Positions 43,580-52,244 are shown, counted from the first letter of the stretch. The stretch is 64,000 bases of DNA from Candidatus Poseidonia sp. (GCA_030828165.1 JAURDA010000001.1:39355-103354), one strand, 5' to 3'. Made by a program: numbers and translations. Notes: a model not told the origin generated them from the sequence alone.

Positions 43580-43939
43580 GTGAGCGAAACCACCCTGCTT
43601 ATTGACGCCCATTGCGTGATGTGCAACGGGCTCGCTAAATTCCTCCGCCGCCGGCAACGAACCGAAGGCGCACTCGTCATTCACGGCATTCAATCCCCGG
43701 AAGGTCAAGCGCTCATCGCCACCTTCCCTGAACGCTTGCAAGCCCTTGACACGTTGTACGTGGTTCGGAACGGGAAGGCCCACGTTCGGTCTGCAGGTGC
43801 TGTTCGTTTGCTGCTAACCATGCGTTGGTATTATGCTGCGTTGTTTCCGTTTGCATGGCTCGTTCCGCTCCCGCTCCGGGACGCCGTGTACTGGGTGGTC
43901 TCAAAACTCCGCCACAAGTTCGGCAGAACCGATGCTTAG
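43580..43939 (+). CDS. DCC-family (DUF393) thiol-disulfide-like protein
   Basis: This encodes 119 residues from a GTG at 43580, four bases after the pcc1 stop; an upstream TTG would overlap pcc1. It begins TLLIDAHCVMCNGLAKFL, with the DxxCxxC motif (CVMC) of DCC proteins, and has the following RDxxGxxxFxxxQS-like segment (LVIHGIQSPEGQALI). The second half has YYAALFPFAWLVPLPLRDAVY, typical of the family. The family's role is loosely redox related. Its last four bases overlap the ExoIII gene on the other strand. Confidence 0.83.
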   Translation: MSETTLLIDAHCVMCNGLAKFLRRRQRTEGALVIHGIQSPEGQALIATFPERLQALDTLYVVRNGKAHVRSAGAVRLLLTMRWYYAALFPFAWLVPLPLRDAVYWVVSKLRHKFGRTDA

Positions 43940-44715
43940 AGGTCGAGATCGAGCACCAGCGGAGCGTGGTCGGAGACATCGAGGCCGCCCTGTCGAACGA
44001 TTGAACAATCAACGAGCACATTGGCCGCCGCTTCGTTGAGCAAGAAGTAGTCGATGCGCCATCCCCGGTCTTTCGCTCGCGCTTGCCCTCGGTTTGACCA
44101 CCACGAATAGGTTTTGACACCGTCACCGGCGAGGTGCCGGAACGCATCGGTCCAACCGTCGGCAAGCAGTTCGGTGAACCATTCCCGCTCGTGAGGAAGA
44201 AAGCCCGAATTTTTCGCGTTTCCTTTTGGATTCCAGATGTCGTCTTCGGTGTGAGCGATGTTGAGGTCGCCGCACACCACCACCGGGCGCTCATCTTCTG
44301 CAAACGGTTTGAGCCAGGCTCGCCATTCGTCCATCCAACCTTCCTTGAACGCTTGACGCTCGTCTTTGGCTGAGCCGCTGGGGAGGTAGGTGTTGATGCA
44401 GACCACGCCGTTGATTTCGCAAGCGAGCACCCGCCCCTCCGTGTCGTTCCCGTCCAGACGCCCGCCCTTGCCTCGGCCGAGCACGTTGTGGGGTTTGACG
44501 GAGGCCGTTGCAACGCCCGAGTACCCCTTCTTTTCGGCTGGATGCAACGTGACGTGCCAACCCGATGGCCACGACCACCCCGCAGGAAGTTGTTCTTCCA
44601 ATGTCCGGGTTTCTTGGAGCATGGTCACGTCCGCTTCAAGCGATGAAAAGTAATCGTCAATGCCCTTGCGAATGGCGGCACGCAGCCCGTTGACGTTCCA
44701 AGAAACGAAGCGCAT
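43936..44715 (-). CDS. xth: Exodeoxyribonuclease III (AP endonuclease)
   Basis: This encodes 259 residues from the ATG at 44715, where MRFVSWNVNGLRAAI is the family start. Catalytic residues are visible: the Asn of WNVNG, Glu in MLQETR, CGDLNIAH (Asp and Asn), and the C-terminal RIDYFLL and VSDHAPLV with the His-Asp pair. It cuts DNA at abasic sites and degrades 3' ends in base-excision repair. The length matches bacterial Xth. MGMT and FEN1 elsewhere in the window add to the repair repertoire. Confidence 0.96.
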   Translation of the reverse strand: MRFVSWNVNGLRAAIRKGIDDYFSSLEADVTMLQETRTLEEQLPAGWSWPSGWHVTLHPAEKKGYSGVATASVKPHNVLGRGKGGRLDGNDTEGRVLACEINGVVCINTYLPSGSAKDERQAFKEGWMDEWRAWLKPFAEDERPVVVCGDLNIAHTEDDIWNPKGNAKNSGFLPHEREWFTELLADGWTDAFRHLAGDGVKTYSWWSNRGQARAKDRGWRIDYFLLNEAAANVLVDCSIVRQGGLDVSDHAPLVLDLDL

Positions 44716-44747
44716 GGTGTTGCCTGTTGGAGCCGGTGAATAAGCGT

Positions 44748-45845
44748 TCAAGCCATGGCGCGTGCGATGTTTTGGCCGGACAACCGTCCCGTTTCGACCG
44801 CAGCGTCGGCCAACGCATGTTCGCTTTCCACCCACTCTCCAGCGAGCAAAATACCGTGGTCAGCAAGCCGGTCAAAAGCAGGTTTCTGTCCCACGGTTTG
44901 CACCCCGACATGCGTTTGATGACGGCGGTGCACGACATGAGCACGCCAACCGGGAGCGTGGGTGTCAAGGAAGGTCTCGAGGCGGGCCAAGCGAGCTTCC
45001 CCCGTTTCGCCTTCCCGTTCGATCATGACCGACGAGAGGTATGCGCCCGAAAGACCCCATCGCGGTTGGATGTTGCTCAAATCCAACGTATACGCGCCTT
45101 CGTCGGCATCGATGATGCCGTGAAGCATCTCAAGAGGGCGAGAGGAGAGAGTGAGATCGAGGGTGCTTGCATACTTCGCATGGACGTCCTCGAACAGAAC
45201 GTGTCCCGAGTCGCTCAACAAACGTCGGGCTTGCTTGAAGCCGCACGCAACGACAACCACGTCGCTGTCAAACGAACGTCCGTCAGCGAGGGTGACGCGT
45301 CCGGAATCGAGGGTGACGACTTCGCAGTTCGCCTCGATCAGCACCCCGACTTCGTCAAGGGCTGAGGCCATCCTTCCAACGAGGCCTGCCCATCCTTCAC
45401 CGACGACCGCCAGACGTTGTTTCAACAGGGCCTCGTAACGATGCTCAAGGTTTGGATGGCCTGAACCTGCGAGCAGAGCAGCGGCCTGAACGATCGGATC
45501 GTTGGGTAAACGAGAACGGAGCGCTCGGCGTTGCTCGGCTGCTTTCCGCACGCTGTTCCGTGGGCGAAGGACACCGATGTTGACCGCTTTCAACCGATCC
45601 AATCGGGGGGCTGAGAGCACCGTGGGTAGCCGGCTGATCTTCTTGACCACGTTCGCCAGCGGGCCTCGCCGAAGCAGCAGGTGCAAGCCGTGACCGAACG
45701 GCGCACCGTCCACCGTTTGCGACGTGGCGTAACCCCCCAGACGGTCGCGCCGGTCCAGCACCACAACGTGGTGTCCGGCGGTTGTGGCGTACAGAGCGGT
45801 CGCAAGGCCGGCAAGACCTGCGCCTACCACCGTCACCCGCGCCAT
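44748..45845 (-). CDS. FAD-dependent amine oxidase/phytoene desaturase-like oxidoreductase
   Basis: This encodes 365 residues from the ATG at 45845, which gives the FAD dinucleotide-binding start ARVTVVGAGLAGLATALYAT at the very N-terminus. GLGG-like residues follow in RRDRLGGYATSQ, and the C-terminal FAD motif is GILLAGEWVESEHALADAAVETG. It is somewhat short for phytoene desaturases (~490). Carotenoid desaturases and protoporphyrinogen-like oxidases share this fold, so the substrate is open; no other carotenoid gene is in the window. It is divergent from nadC. Confidence 0.8.
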   Translation of the reverse strand: MARVTVVGAGLAGLATALYATTAGHHVVVLDRRDRLGGYATSQTVDGAPFGHGLHLLLRRGPLANVVKKISRLPTVLSAPRLDRLKAVNIGVLRPRNSVRKAAEQRRALRSRLPNDPIVQAAALLAGSGHPNLEHRYEALLKQRLAVVGEGWAGLVGRMASALDEVGVLIEANCEVVTLDSGRVTLADGRSFDSDVVVVACGFKQARRLLSDSGHVLFEDVHAKYASTLDLTLSSRPLEMLHGIIDADEGAYTLDLSNIQPRWGLSGAYLSSVMIEREGETGEARLARLETFLDTHAPGWRAHVVHRRHQTHVGVQTVGQKPAFDRLADHGILLAGEWVESEHALADAAVETGRLSGQNIARAMA

Positions 45846-45921
45846 GTCGGAGGGAGCGTGGGTTGCGTCAAAAGGTCGTTGGAGGGGGTGCTTTGAAGTG
45901 GAGGCAGACATTCCATCCATC

Positions 45922-46866
45922 ATGGCCGAAGCCCCACGACTTCCCCACGACCGTGGCCATGAATTGTGGACCATGGAGGACGGGGCAAGCCGCAAACTCA
46001 TGGCGAGCATCGACCGCTGGGTGACCGCCTTCGTGGGTGATGACGGCATTGACATGCCGCTTTCAAGTCCCTCACCGACCGTTGAAGCCACCGTTTTTGC
46101 TCGCCAGGACGGTTTGGTCGTCGGCGGCGCCGTTGTGGATTATCTGCTTCAAATCTGGGCGCCTTCCGTTCGCATCACGTGGCTTGCAGGCGACGGTAAG
46201 CGCGTGGCGTCTGGGGACGAGATCGCCGTGGTCGCCGGCGACCGGGAGAGCGTCTTGGCGATCGAGCGATGCATGTTGAACGTGCTCGGTCAACTTTCAG
46301 GCATCGCCACCGAAACCAAACGCTGGTCTGCCATCGCTCCCAAACAAATCGCCTCCACTCGGAAAACCGTCTGGGGGATGCTTGACAAGTGGGCCGTCCA
46401 CATGGGCGGCGGCTTAACCCACCGTTTGTCAAAAGACGATGCAACCATGGTCAAGGAGAACGATTTGGCGACCATGCACACCGACGTTGAGGGGCACGAC
46501 CAACGCCTGGCTGCTTACTTGCAATCCGTCGATATGGAGGACGCCGGCGCCTTCCTCGAAGTCGAGGTCCGTAATGAGAAAGAGGCGCTTGTTGCCGCCA
46601 TGATCTGGGCACAGCGACGTGCCGGTGAAGGGCTCGACCGACTCGTCGTGATGCTTGACAACATGGATCCCGAAACGTGCAAGTCCATCAGCGAACAAAT
46701 GGAAGACCAAGGAATTCGTGAACACGTCGTCCTCGAAGCGAGCGGTGGCATCGTGTTCTCCGAGTTGAAATCCTGGCACGAATGTGGACTGGACGTCGTC
46801 TCAACAAGCGCCATCAATCGGGGGGTTCCTCCTTTGGACATCAGCATGCTTGTGAAGGGCGCTTGA
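45922..46866 (+). CDS. nadC: Quinolinate phosphoribosyltransferase (carboxylating)
   Basis: This encodes 314 residues from the ATG at 45922. NadC motifs are VARCx-like CMLNVLGQLSGIATET, IASTRKTVWGMLDKWAVHMG, GGLTHRL and KENDLATM, then VEVRNEKEAL and VVMLDNM. It makes nicotinate mononucleotide from quinolinate and PRPP in de novo NAD synthesis. In most NadC proteins the arginine-containing loop reads TRKTxPG; here it is TRKTVWG, an uncommon change next to a PRPP-site residue. NadA and NadB are not in the window. Confidence 0.92.
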   Translation: MAEAPRLPHDRGHELWTMEDGASRKLMASIDRWVTAFVGDDGIDMPLSSPSPTVEATVFARQDGLVVGGAVVDYLLQIWAPSVRITWLAGDGKRVASGDEIAVVAGDRESVLAIERCMLNVLGQLSGIATETKRWSAIAPKQIASTRKTVWGMLDKWAVHMGGGLTHRLSKDDATMVKENDLATMHTDVEGHDQRLAAYLQSVDMEDAGAFLEVEVRNEKEALVAAMIWAQRRAGEGLDRLVVMLDNMDPETCKSISEQMEDQGIREHVVLEASGGIVFSELKSWHECGLDVVSTSAINRGVPPLDISMLVKGA

Positions 46867-46875
46867 GGTGAGCAC

Positions 46876-47613
46876 ATGGAGGAGATTGCGGCCGACCCAA
46901 GCCACCCGCGTTACGCATCCTTGCTGATGCGCCATCGCTTGGAAGCGGCGGCCAAACGGGGCATGCTCGCCGACAGTGCGATGATCGCCCACGGCCGTGG
47001 AGAAGCCTTCGATTACCTTCTCGGGGAGCGAACGACGGCGAGTGCTCGGACCGCTGCAGGCGAGGCCATGCATCGATTGAGTCGAGCAAAGCGCCCGGTG
47101 TTGAGTTTGAACGGGAACGTTGCTGCGCTCGCTGCGGACGACATGTTGCGTCTCGCTGCTCGGCTTTCGTGTCCGGTTGAAATCAACATCTTCTACCGAA
47201 CCCCTGAACGGATGACAGCGATTTTGGGTTACATCGAAGAACGGAAAAAAGCGTTGCACCTTGACGTCCTCGTGCTCGGCGATGCACCCGACGCCACCAT
47301 CCCCGGCCTCAAAGGTCCGCGTGCTGCGTGTCACAAGGAAGGTATTCTCGACAGCGACGTGATCCTGGTGCCGCTTGAAGACGGGGACCGATGCAAGGCG
47401 TTGGTGGCAATGGGGAAAACCGTCATCGTCATCGACCTCAACCCGCTCTCTCGCTCGGCACAACAAGCCAGCATCACCGTCGTCGACGAGCTTTCCAGAG
47501 CTTTGTCGACCATGCTCTCGTGGAACGAAGAGGATGTACGCCCGGCTTATGACCACCAAGCGACCTTGAACGATGCTCACAAGGCGATGCTTGAAGGGCT
47601 GAACAACGCTTAG
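46876..47613 (+). CDS. Archaeal phosphopantothenate synthetase (4-phosphopantoate--beta-alanine ligase)
   Basis: This encodes 245 residues. Diagnostic segments are DPSHPRYASLLMRHRLE, MIAHGRGEAFDYLLGERTT, VLSLNGNVAALAADDMLRLA and EINIFYRTPERM, the pattern of the archaeal PPS family (PF02006) that condenses 4-phosphopantoate with beta-alanine using ATP. This step of CoA synthesis is unique to most archaea. It is 9 bases downstream of nadC, so NAD and CoA precursor genes are co-transcribed. It overlaps the following dehydrogenase by four bases convergently. Confidence 0.93.
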   Translation: MEEIAADPSHPRYASLLMRHRLEAAAKRGMLADSAMIAHGRGEAFDYLLGERTTASARTAAGEAMHRLSRAKRPVLSLNGNVAALAADDMLRLAARLSCPVEINIFYRTPERMTAILGYIEERKKALHLDVLVLGDAPDATIPGLKGPRAACHKEGILDSDVILVPLEDGDRCKALVAMGKTVIVIDLNPLSRSAQQASITVVDELSRALSTMLSWNEEDVRPAYDHQATLNDAHKAMLEGLNNA

Positions 47614-48791
47614 CGCTGCTTCAATTTTTCAGCCAATTTTGCAGCGATGCTCTCACCAACGGCCGAGCACGAGGCCGTACCGCCCAAATCATAGGTCAAC
47701 ATCTTTCCGTCTTTGAGGTGGTCGGCAACGCTTTCGTCAATCAACCGGCCGATGGAAACCAAATCCTCGTCGTTGTTCTTTCGGCCGAGGTAATCCATCA
47801 TCATCTGAATGGAGTTGATGGTGGCGATGGGGTTGACTTTGTTTTGTCCGGCGTGCTTTGGAGCCGACCCGTGAACGGGCTCGAAGAAGGCGTGGTGATC
47901 GCCGATGTTGCCTGAGGCAGCCATGCCCATCCCGCCCTGCAGAACGGCTCCCAAATCAGTGGAGATGTCGCCGAACATGTTGGACGTCACCACGGTGTCG
48001 TAATGTTCAGGAGAGCGGGTAATCCACTGCATGAACGCATCGATGTAGCCGTAGTCCACCTCGGTGCCGGGGTACGAAGCCGCAACGTCGTCGAAGGTGG
48101 CTCGGAACAATTGGCAACCTCGGGTCACGTTGGATTTGTCAATGCACGAAACGCGACGAACGCCGTCGGCGGGTGCGCCGTTTCGGGTTTGAGCGATTTC
48201 AAAGCCCATGCGAATCAAGCGTTCGGAACCGGCACGAGAAATGGGGCGGGGGTCGTAGGCCACCTCGCCGTCAAGGCCGGGGAAGGTCATGGGCTCGGGT
48301 TCGTATTCCGGTCGCCCTTGAGCCCGGTCGGCACTCCGGCGCAGCAACGCATGGTAGAGACCTTCCGTGTTCTCTCGCAGAATGGTCATGTCCACCATAC
48401 CGGGCTGCCAGATTTGCCGGAAGCCACCGTGGATTTTGTGAGGCACGCCTTCGTAGAGTTTGATGGGGCGAACGTTCGCGTAGAGGTCCAAGCCGCTTCG
48501 CAGACCGAGAATCACCGAGCCGCCGGCGAGGTCGCCGTTTGGAAGACGGGCGCCGGGATAGCCGATAGCACCGAGGAAGATGGCATCGGTTTCGTTCTTG
48601 CAGAACTCAAAGGAGCCTTCAGCCCACTCTTCACCGGTTGCCGAGTAGTGTTGGCCGCCGCATTCGATGACGGTTTGTTCAAAACCGTGGTTGGTGTTCG
48701 CCTCGATCGTGTCAAGGATTCGCTGAGCTTCCAGGGCCACCTCGCGACCCGTTCCGTCGCCGGGCAGAACCGTGATGCGATGGTCACTCAT
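47610..48791 (-). CDS. Isopropylmalate/isocitrate-type beta-decarboxylating dehydrogenase
   Basis: This encodes 393 residues from the ATG at 48791 (an ATG at 48803 would add four residues). The NAD-dependent family signature is present: RITVLPGDGTGREV, LGLRSGLDLYANVRPIKLY, LRENTEGLY, DKSNV, then NMFGDISTDLGAVLQGGMGMAASGNI and EPVHGSAPKHAG. LeuB, tartrate dehydrogenase and homoisocitrate dehydrogenase are close relatives. The LRSGLDLYANVRP arginine pattern is nearer the isopropylmalate/tartrate group than isocitrate dehydrogenase. The Leu pathway partners are not in the window. It has a possible operator between its TATA-like box and start codon. Confidence 0.88.
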   Translation of the reverse strand: MSDHRITVLPGDGTGREVALEAQRILDTIEANTNHGFEQTVIECGGQHYSATGEEWAEGSFEFCKNETDAIFLGAIGYPGARLPNGDLAGGSVILGLRSGLDLYANVRPIKLYEGVPHKIHGGFRQIWQPGMVDMTILRENTEGLYHALLRRSADRAQGRPEYEPEPMTFPGLDGEVAYDPRPISRAGSERLIRMGFEIAQTRNGAPADGVRRVSCIDKSNVTRGCQLFRATFDDVAASYPGTEVDYGYIDAFMQWITRSPEHYDTVVTSNMFGDISTDLGAVLQGGMGMAASGNIGDHHAFFEPVHGSAPKHAGQNKVNPIATINSIQMMMDYLGRKNNDEDLVSIGRLIDESVADHLKDGKMLTYDLGGTASCSAVGESIAAKLAEKLKQR

Positions 48792-48815
48792 GGTCTGTCC
48801 CACAGGAATCTTCTA

Positions 48816-48838
48816 CATGAACGAAACCCTCGTTCATG
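48816..48838. promoter_or_regulatory. 9-bp inverted repeat upstream of the dehydrogenase
   Basis: CATGAACGA (48816-48824) and TCGTTCATG (48830-48838) are exact reverse complements with a 5-base spacer. On the minus strand this lies about 25-47 bases before the ATG, just below a TATA-like GTAAAAGAG (48841-48850), so it covers the probable start site. It looks like a dimeric repressor operator. Confidence 0.5.
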
Positions 48839-48967
48839 AACGGCTCTTTTACCCCCTTCCCAACGACAATGGGAATCGGATCTTGCCGGTCTGTGCTCGG
48901 ACAAAGGAGGCAAGGTTTTCGCTTCGCGAGGGGATGCTTCATAGGCCGTCACGATGCAAAACCAAGC

Positions 48968-49609
48968 ATGGCGGACGAGAAGCAAAACGAGCAGGAACGC
49001 CGTGTGTCCGTGGAGGACTTGCCAGCCGAAGTTCGCCAACTTGCTGACACGATGCTCGGCATCAATCCCAAGTGGAACGTCCACGACTGGATGGTTGAGC
49101 AAGCCAACCTTGCGATGGATTTGCTGGCGGTGGATTTGCTGCGAGAAAAGATCGTCATCGACCAGCGCCTTCAGCGGTTGGAAGACCTCGGCCGACGACT
49201 CGAGGTTGAGACGAGCGAGGCGGATGAGGCTGATCCCCATCAAACCAACTTGTTCGATTGTTTCGACCTCAACGAACCGCACGGCCTCCGTGGCTTGGGC
49301 GAGCGAGTGATGGACCGACCGGAACGGGACGCTGACGAAGAACGGCACCCCTCCAACGTGTTCCTCGACCTCCTCCCGCACGACAACACCGACGACCCCT
49401 TGCTGGCCATTGCCTGCCAGACCATCGTCATCGCCGTGGAACAGGAATTGACCATAGGCGAAGGCGTGGCCACGCTCGAAGCCATCTTCCGCCACACCCG
49501 GGCCTCAAACATCGAAGATGACGAAACCGACGAAGCGTTGGACCATCTGCTCACCACCGGCCTGCTGTTGGAAGTCGACGACGACTGCTTTGTTCTGCTC
49601 TCGTCCTAG
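48968..49609 (+). CDS. Hypothetical acidic protein with possible winged-helix end
   Basis: This encodes 213 residues from the ATG at 48968; the frame extends upstream but that part lacks protein-like composition. It is strongly acidic. The C-terminal 60 residues (TIGEGVATLEAIFRHTRASN, then EALDHLLTTGLLLEV) have the helix-helix-helix-strand pattern of a winged helix. The middle helix-rich segment (LAMDLLAVDLLREKIVIDQR) could be a dimer interface. It resembles ScpA/ScpB-type segregation proteins only superficially. No family assigned. Confidence 0.6.
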   Translation: MADEKQNEQERRVSVEDLPAEVRQLADTMLGINPKWNVHDWMVEQANLAMDLLAVDLLREKIVIDQRLQRLEDLGRRLEVETSEADEADPHQTNLFDCFDLNEPHGLRGLGERVMDRPERDADEERHPSNVFLDLLPHDNTDDPLLAIACQTIVIAVEQELTIGEGVATLEAIFRHTRASNIEDDETDEALDHLLTTGLLLEVDDDCFVLLSS

Positions 49610-49666
49610 GGGTCCCACGGCATTCCCAACTCGGGACTTTATGTCACGGCATCCTATTGTTTCAAC

Positions 49667-50275
49667 ATGGGATTGGTACGTTCGGTGTTCTTTGGAAGCA
49701 TGGCTTGGGTCGGGGCGACCTCGATGATGGTGCATCCCGAAATGGCTCTAGGATTCGCTATCGTCGTTGCGTTCATCTCTGAATCCACCCATCACCGAGG
49801 CGAATTGCGACGGATGCGGCGGCAAGCGAACGATGTGTCCACGCAGTTGCGCGCCGCCAACCTTCACGTTGAGGACCTACAACGAGCCCTCACGCAACGT
49901 CACCTCGAGTTGAACAAGGCCATTGACGAATTGCGACGTCGTGATGCGGTGGGCAGCCCGGCGGCACGGGAGCTGCTCAAACGGCAAGAGGAGGCGATGA
50001 CGGCCGCATCCAGGGCTCTTGAAGCCCGTCAAGAACGCAACGACGTGGTCTTCAACAGCATGGAGCGATTGTTGAACGTTCAGGTTGAACAAACGGCAAA
50101 AATGCAGGAGGCGATGGGCAATTTGCTTCAACACTTGATCTCGCAACCCCGGGGGCACTTCACGATGAACGACAGCGTGATGGTTTCCGAAGGGGGTCAA
50201 GAGGGTGATGTCCATCAACGGCACCTCCGAGACATCAACGAGTGGTTGCGCCTCCAATCGGCATCTTCACCATGA
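49667..50275 (+). CDS. Membrane-anchored coiled-coil protein
   Basis: This encodes 202 residues from the ATG at 49667. A hydrophobic N-terminus (VRSVFFGSMAWVGATSMMV, ALGFAIVVAFI) gives one or two membrane segments. Residues ~45-165 are a long heptad-rich coiled coil (ELRRMRRQANDVSTQLRAAN, DLQRALTQRHLELNKAIDEL, ALEARQERNDVVFNSMERLL). The tail is polar. A TATA-like CTTTATG (49638-49644) precedes it at about 25 bases. It is the first of three successive genes for small membrane proteins. Role unknown; a membrane-cytoskeletal or complex-assembly function is possible. Confidence 0.7.
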   Translation: MGLVRSVFFGSMAWVGATSMMVHPEMALGFAIVVAFISESTHHRGELRRMRRQANDVSTQLRAANLHVEDLQRALTQRHLELNKAIDELRRRDAVGSPAARELLKRQEEAMTAASRALEARQERNDVVFNSMERLLNVQVEQTAKMQEAMGNLLQHLISQPRGHFTMNDSVMVSEGGQEGDVHQRHLRDINEWLRLQSASSP

Positions 50276-50294
50276 GGCCCCCGCTGCAACGACC

Positions 50295-50618
50295 ATGGCG
50301 AGAGGCGGGAAGCGAGAAGGAGCTCAACGGGTTCTCGACGCTTTGGCCACCAAGGAGAAAATGAAAACTCGTGTGCTCCTTGCGGGAGGTGTCATTTTGT
50401 TGGCGACCGTCGGCGTCGCGTACGCCTCTCGTTGGGAATTCGCCCTCGCCACGCTGCTGATGTGCAGCATGCTTCTGCAGTACGCCGTTGAGCGCATGAA
50501 CACCATCGTTGATGCGGGGGTTGCCAACGGCTTGAAGACGATGGGGTGGGAAGCCACCACCGAATTGACGGAAGAGACCCTCGCAACCGTTGAGCGGTTG
50601 GCCAGCGGTACGAGGTGA
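50295..50618 (+). CDS. Small two-TM membrane protein
   Basis: This encodes 107 residues from the ATG at 50295. A basic N-terminus (MARGGKREGAQRVLDALATK) is followed by two hydrophobic helices (TRVLLAGGVILLATVGVAYA and FALATLLMCSMLLQYAVE) and a C-terminal amphipathic segment. It sits 19 bases after the coiled-coil protein and its stop overlaps the possible GTG start of the next gene. No family known. Confidence 0.6.
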   Translation: MARGGKREGAQRVLDALATKEKMKTRVLLAGGVILLATVGVAYASRWEFALATLLMCSMLLQYAVERMNTIVDAGVANGLKTMGWEATTELTEETLATVERLASGTR

Positions 50619-50623
50619 ACGGC

Positions 50624-51355
50624 ATGCCCGCTGCCGATGATGCGATGCTGGAACATTTTTTCGCTGAAGAAACGCAACGTCGTTGGATCATCGTTCGCCG
50701 CTTGTTGTTCTTCTTGCTCGTCATGGACATCGGGGTCGTTGTTGCCTATCGCCAAGGCACCTCTCTGCAGGTTCTGGCGATGGTTCTCGTTGCAGCCTTG
50801 GTCGTTGTTGCCGGTGTTGCGATTCGAGTCGTTCGAACTCGGCGCTTGCTTGAACGTCGATTGCGCTCGCTGTTGGCCGCCATCGAGATGGATTGGGGGC
50901 GATTAGGGGAGATGGACCTCACCGAAAACGAACGAGAAATGCTTCATCACACTTTTGCTCACCAATTTGCCGGTGCTGAGCAGGCCAATGTGGAGCACCG
51001 TCTTCAACGGGGCATGGACGAAAAAGGTCCTGCGTTTGACGATGAGACGCGCCCGTTCGCCAAGGCCTCCGCTCGCAAAGACCCCGCTGAGCACGAACCC
51101 AGCTACGAAGGGCTTGAGGGGCCGCTGCTTCAAGGCGAAACCTTGCTTGAGGAAGCCAACGCCAATTACGCCGAAAATGCGCAACAACGGTGGATTGAGT
51201 CCGAGCAAAACGACCCTGACATGGTTGAAGCCGGCGTTGAACGTCTCGGGGATTTGGTGGCATCGGGATGGTTTGAGAAGCATCAGAAAGACGGGGCGGT
51301 TAGCGAATTGATGAAGAAGCATCAGCGGGAAAAGGACGACGAGGGCCTTCTGTGA
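50624..51355 (+). CDS. Two-TM protein with long acidic cytosolic tail
   Basis: This encodes 243 residues from the ATG at 50624 (a GTG at 50615 overlaps the previous stop). Two helices at ~22-65 (VRRLLFFLLVMDIGVVVAYR, VLAMVLVAALVVVAGVAIRV) precede about 170 residues of charged, helical sequence. That tail includes GRLGEMDLTENEREMLHHTF and EGPLLQGETLLEEANANY. The C-terminus is acidic/helical. Along with the two preceding genes it makes a set of small membrane proteins probably acting together. No domain recognised. Confidence 0.65.
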   Translation: MPAADDAMLEHFFAEETQRRWIIVRRLLFFLLVMDIGVVVAYRQGTSLQVLAMVLVAALVVVAGVAIRVVRTRRLLERRLRSLLAAIEMDWGRLGEMDLTENEREMLHHTFAHQFAGAEQANVEHRLQRGMDEKGPAFDDETRPFAKASARKDPAEHEPSYEGLEGPLLQGETLLEEANANYAENAQQRWIESEQNDPDMVEAGVERLGDLVASGWFEKHQKDGAVSELMKKHQREKDDEGLL

Positions 51356-51410
51356 ACATTGGCGAGGCTTGTCTTGTTGAGGTTGGATGCGCCGGGAGAT
51401 GTGATGTACC

Positions 51411-51872
51411 GTGACGAGTGACACCGTGCTCGGTCGGGCGTTCCAACGATGGGCGCCACGGGGTTCGCTCATCCGGTTTGGTCTGGCAGGGGGGTTCAAC
51501 AGCTCGCTCTTCTTTGCCGGGTGGACCGTTTCGATGTGGGCCCTTCCGCAAACGGACGTCCGCCTTCTTTGGGGTGTGGCTTGGGGTTTGACGGGCATCC
51601 TGGCCCACTTCGTGCATCGATGGTTCACGTTTGATAATCACAAATCGCTGGCCTGGACCCTGCCGACCGCCGTTCCGGTTTATCTCGGAAGTTTGCTTGG
51701 TTCAAGCCTCACCATCGGATGGTTGACGACACGATTTCCCGATGGGGTTCACCTGATGGGCGTTGCCAACATGCTCGCATGGGGCGTGCTGATTTGGTTC
51801 ACCATGCGAACCTTCGTGTTTCAATTCAGCCCGGTCAAAGCGCATGCGTCTCAAGAACATCAAGCGGAATAA
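51411..51872 (+). CDS. GtrA-family membrane protein
   Basis: This encodes 153 residues from a GTG at 51411. Four membrane helices and the GtrA pattern are clear: LIRFGLAGGFNSSLFFAGW near the start, a central RWFTFDNHKS (RxxxF motif after helix two or three), then LPTAVPVYLGSLLGSSLTIG and RTFVFQF at the end. GtrA proteins are thought to flip or help move lipid-linked sugars across the membrane. GT2, GT4 and sugar nucleotide genes elsewhere in the window could supply the substrate. The gene is convergent with the DUF2237 gene and overlaps it by 38 bases. Confidence 0.85.
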   Translation: MTSDTVLGRAFQRWAPRGSLIRFGLAGGFNSSLFFAGWTVSMWALPQTDVRLLWGVAWGLTGILAHFVHRWFTFDNHKSLAWTLPTAVPVYLGSLLGSSLTIGWLTTRFPDGVHLMGVANMLAWGVLIWFTMRTFVFQFSPVKAHASQEHQAE

Positions 51873-52224
51873 TGTCCAAGGCTCGCTGATGGGTTGATTC
51901 CAGGTCAACCGGACAGGCCTGACCGGCGTTGACCGCTTCCAACCATGTGCGGGCACAAACGCACCAAGAGTCTCCCGGGTTGAGACCGGGGAAATTGAAT
52001 TGAGGCGCTGGCGTGATGAGATCGTTGCCTTGTTCTTTGGCGAAGTTCAGGAAGGCCTCGTTGACGACGCAACACACCGTGTGGGACCCGCGATCGTTGT
52101 CGTCGGTGTTGCAACACCCGTCTCGGTACCACCCCGTCAACGGGTCGTTTGAACATGCTTCGAGCGGTGTTCCGAGCACGTTGACGCTTGGGTGCATGGC
52201 TCCATTTGCATGGTCCATGTTCAT
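51835..52224 (-). CDS. DUF2237 family protein
   Basis: This encodes 129 residues from an ATG at 52224 (other ATGs just inside). It shows the DUF2237 sequence: NVLGTPLEACSNDPLTGWYR, DGCCNTDDNDRGSHTVCCVV, EFLxFxKxxGNDL-like FLNFAKEQGNDLITPAPQFN, FPGLNPGDSWCVCARTWLEA. About six cysteines could bind metal or form disulfides. The function is unknown; the family is common in Gammaproteobacteria and Cyanobacteria, so transfer is plausible. It lies 20 bases before the glutaredoxin gene on the same strand. Confidence 0.9.
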   Translation of the reverse strand: MNMDHANGAMHPSVNVLGTPLEACSNDPLTGWYRDGCCNTDDNDRGSHTVCCVVNEAFLNFAKEQGNDLITPAPQFNFPGLNPGDSWCVCARTWLEAVNAGQACPVDLESTHQRALDIIPLDVLETHAL

Positions 52225-52244
52225 GAAGGGTTGTTCGTGGAGGC

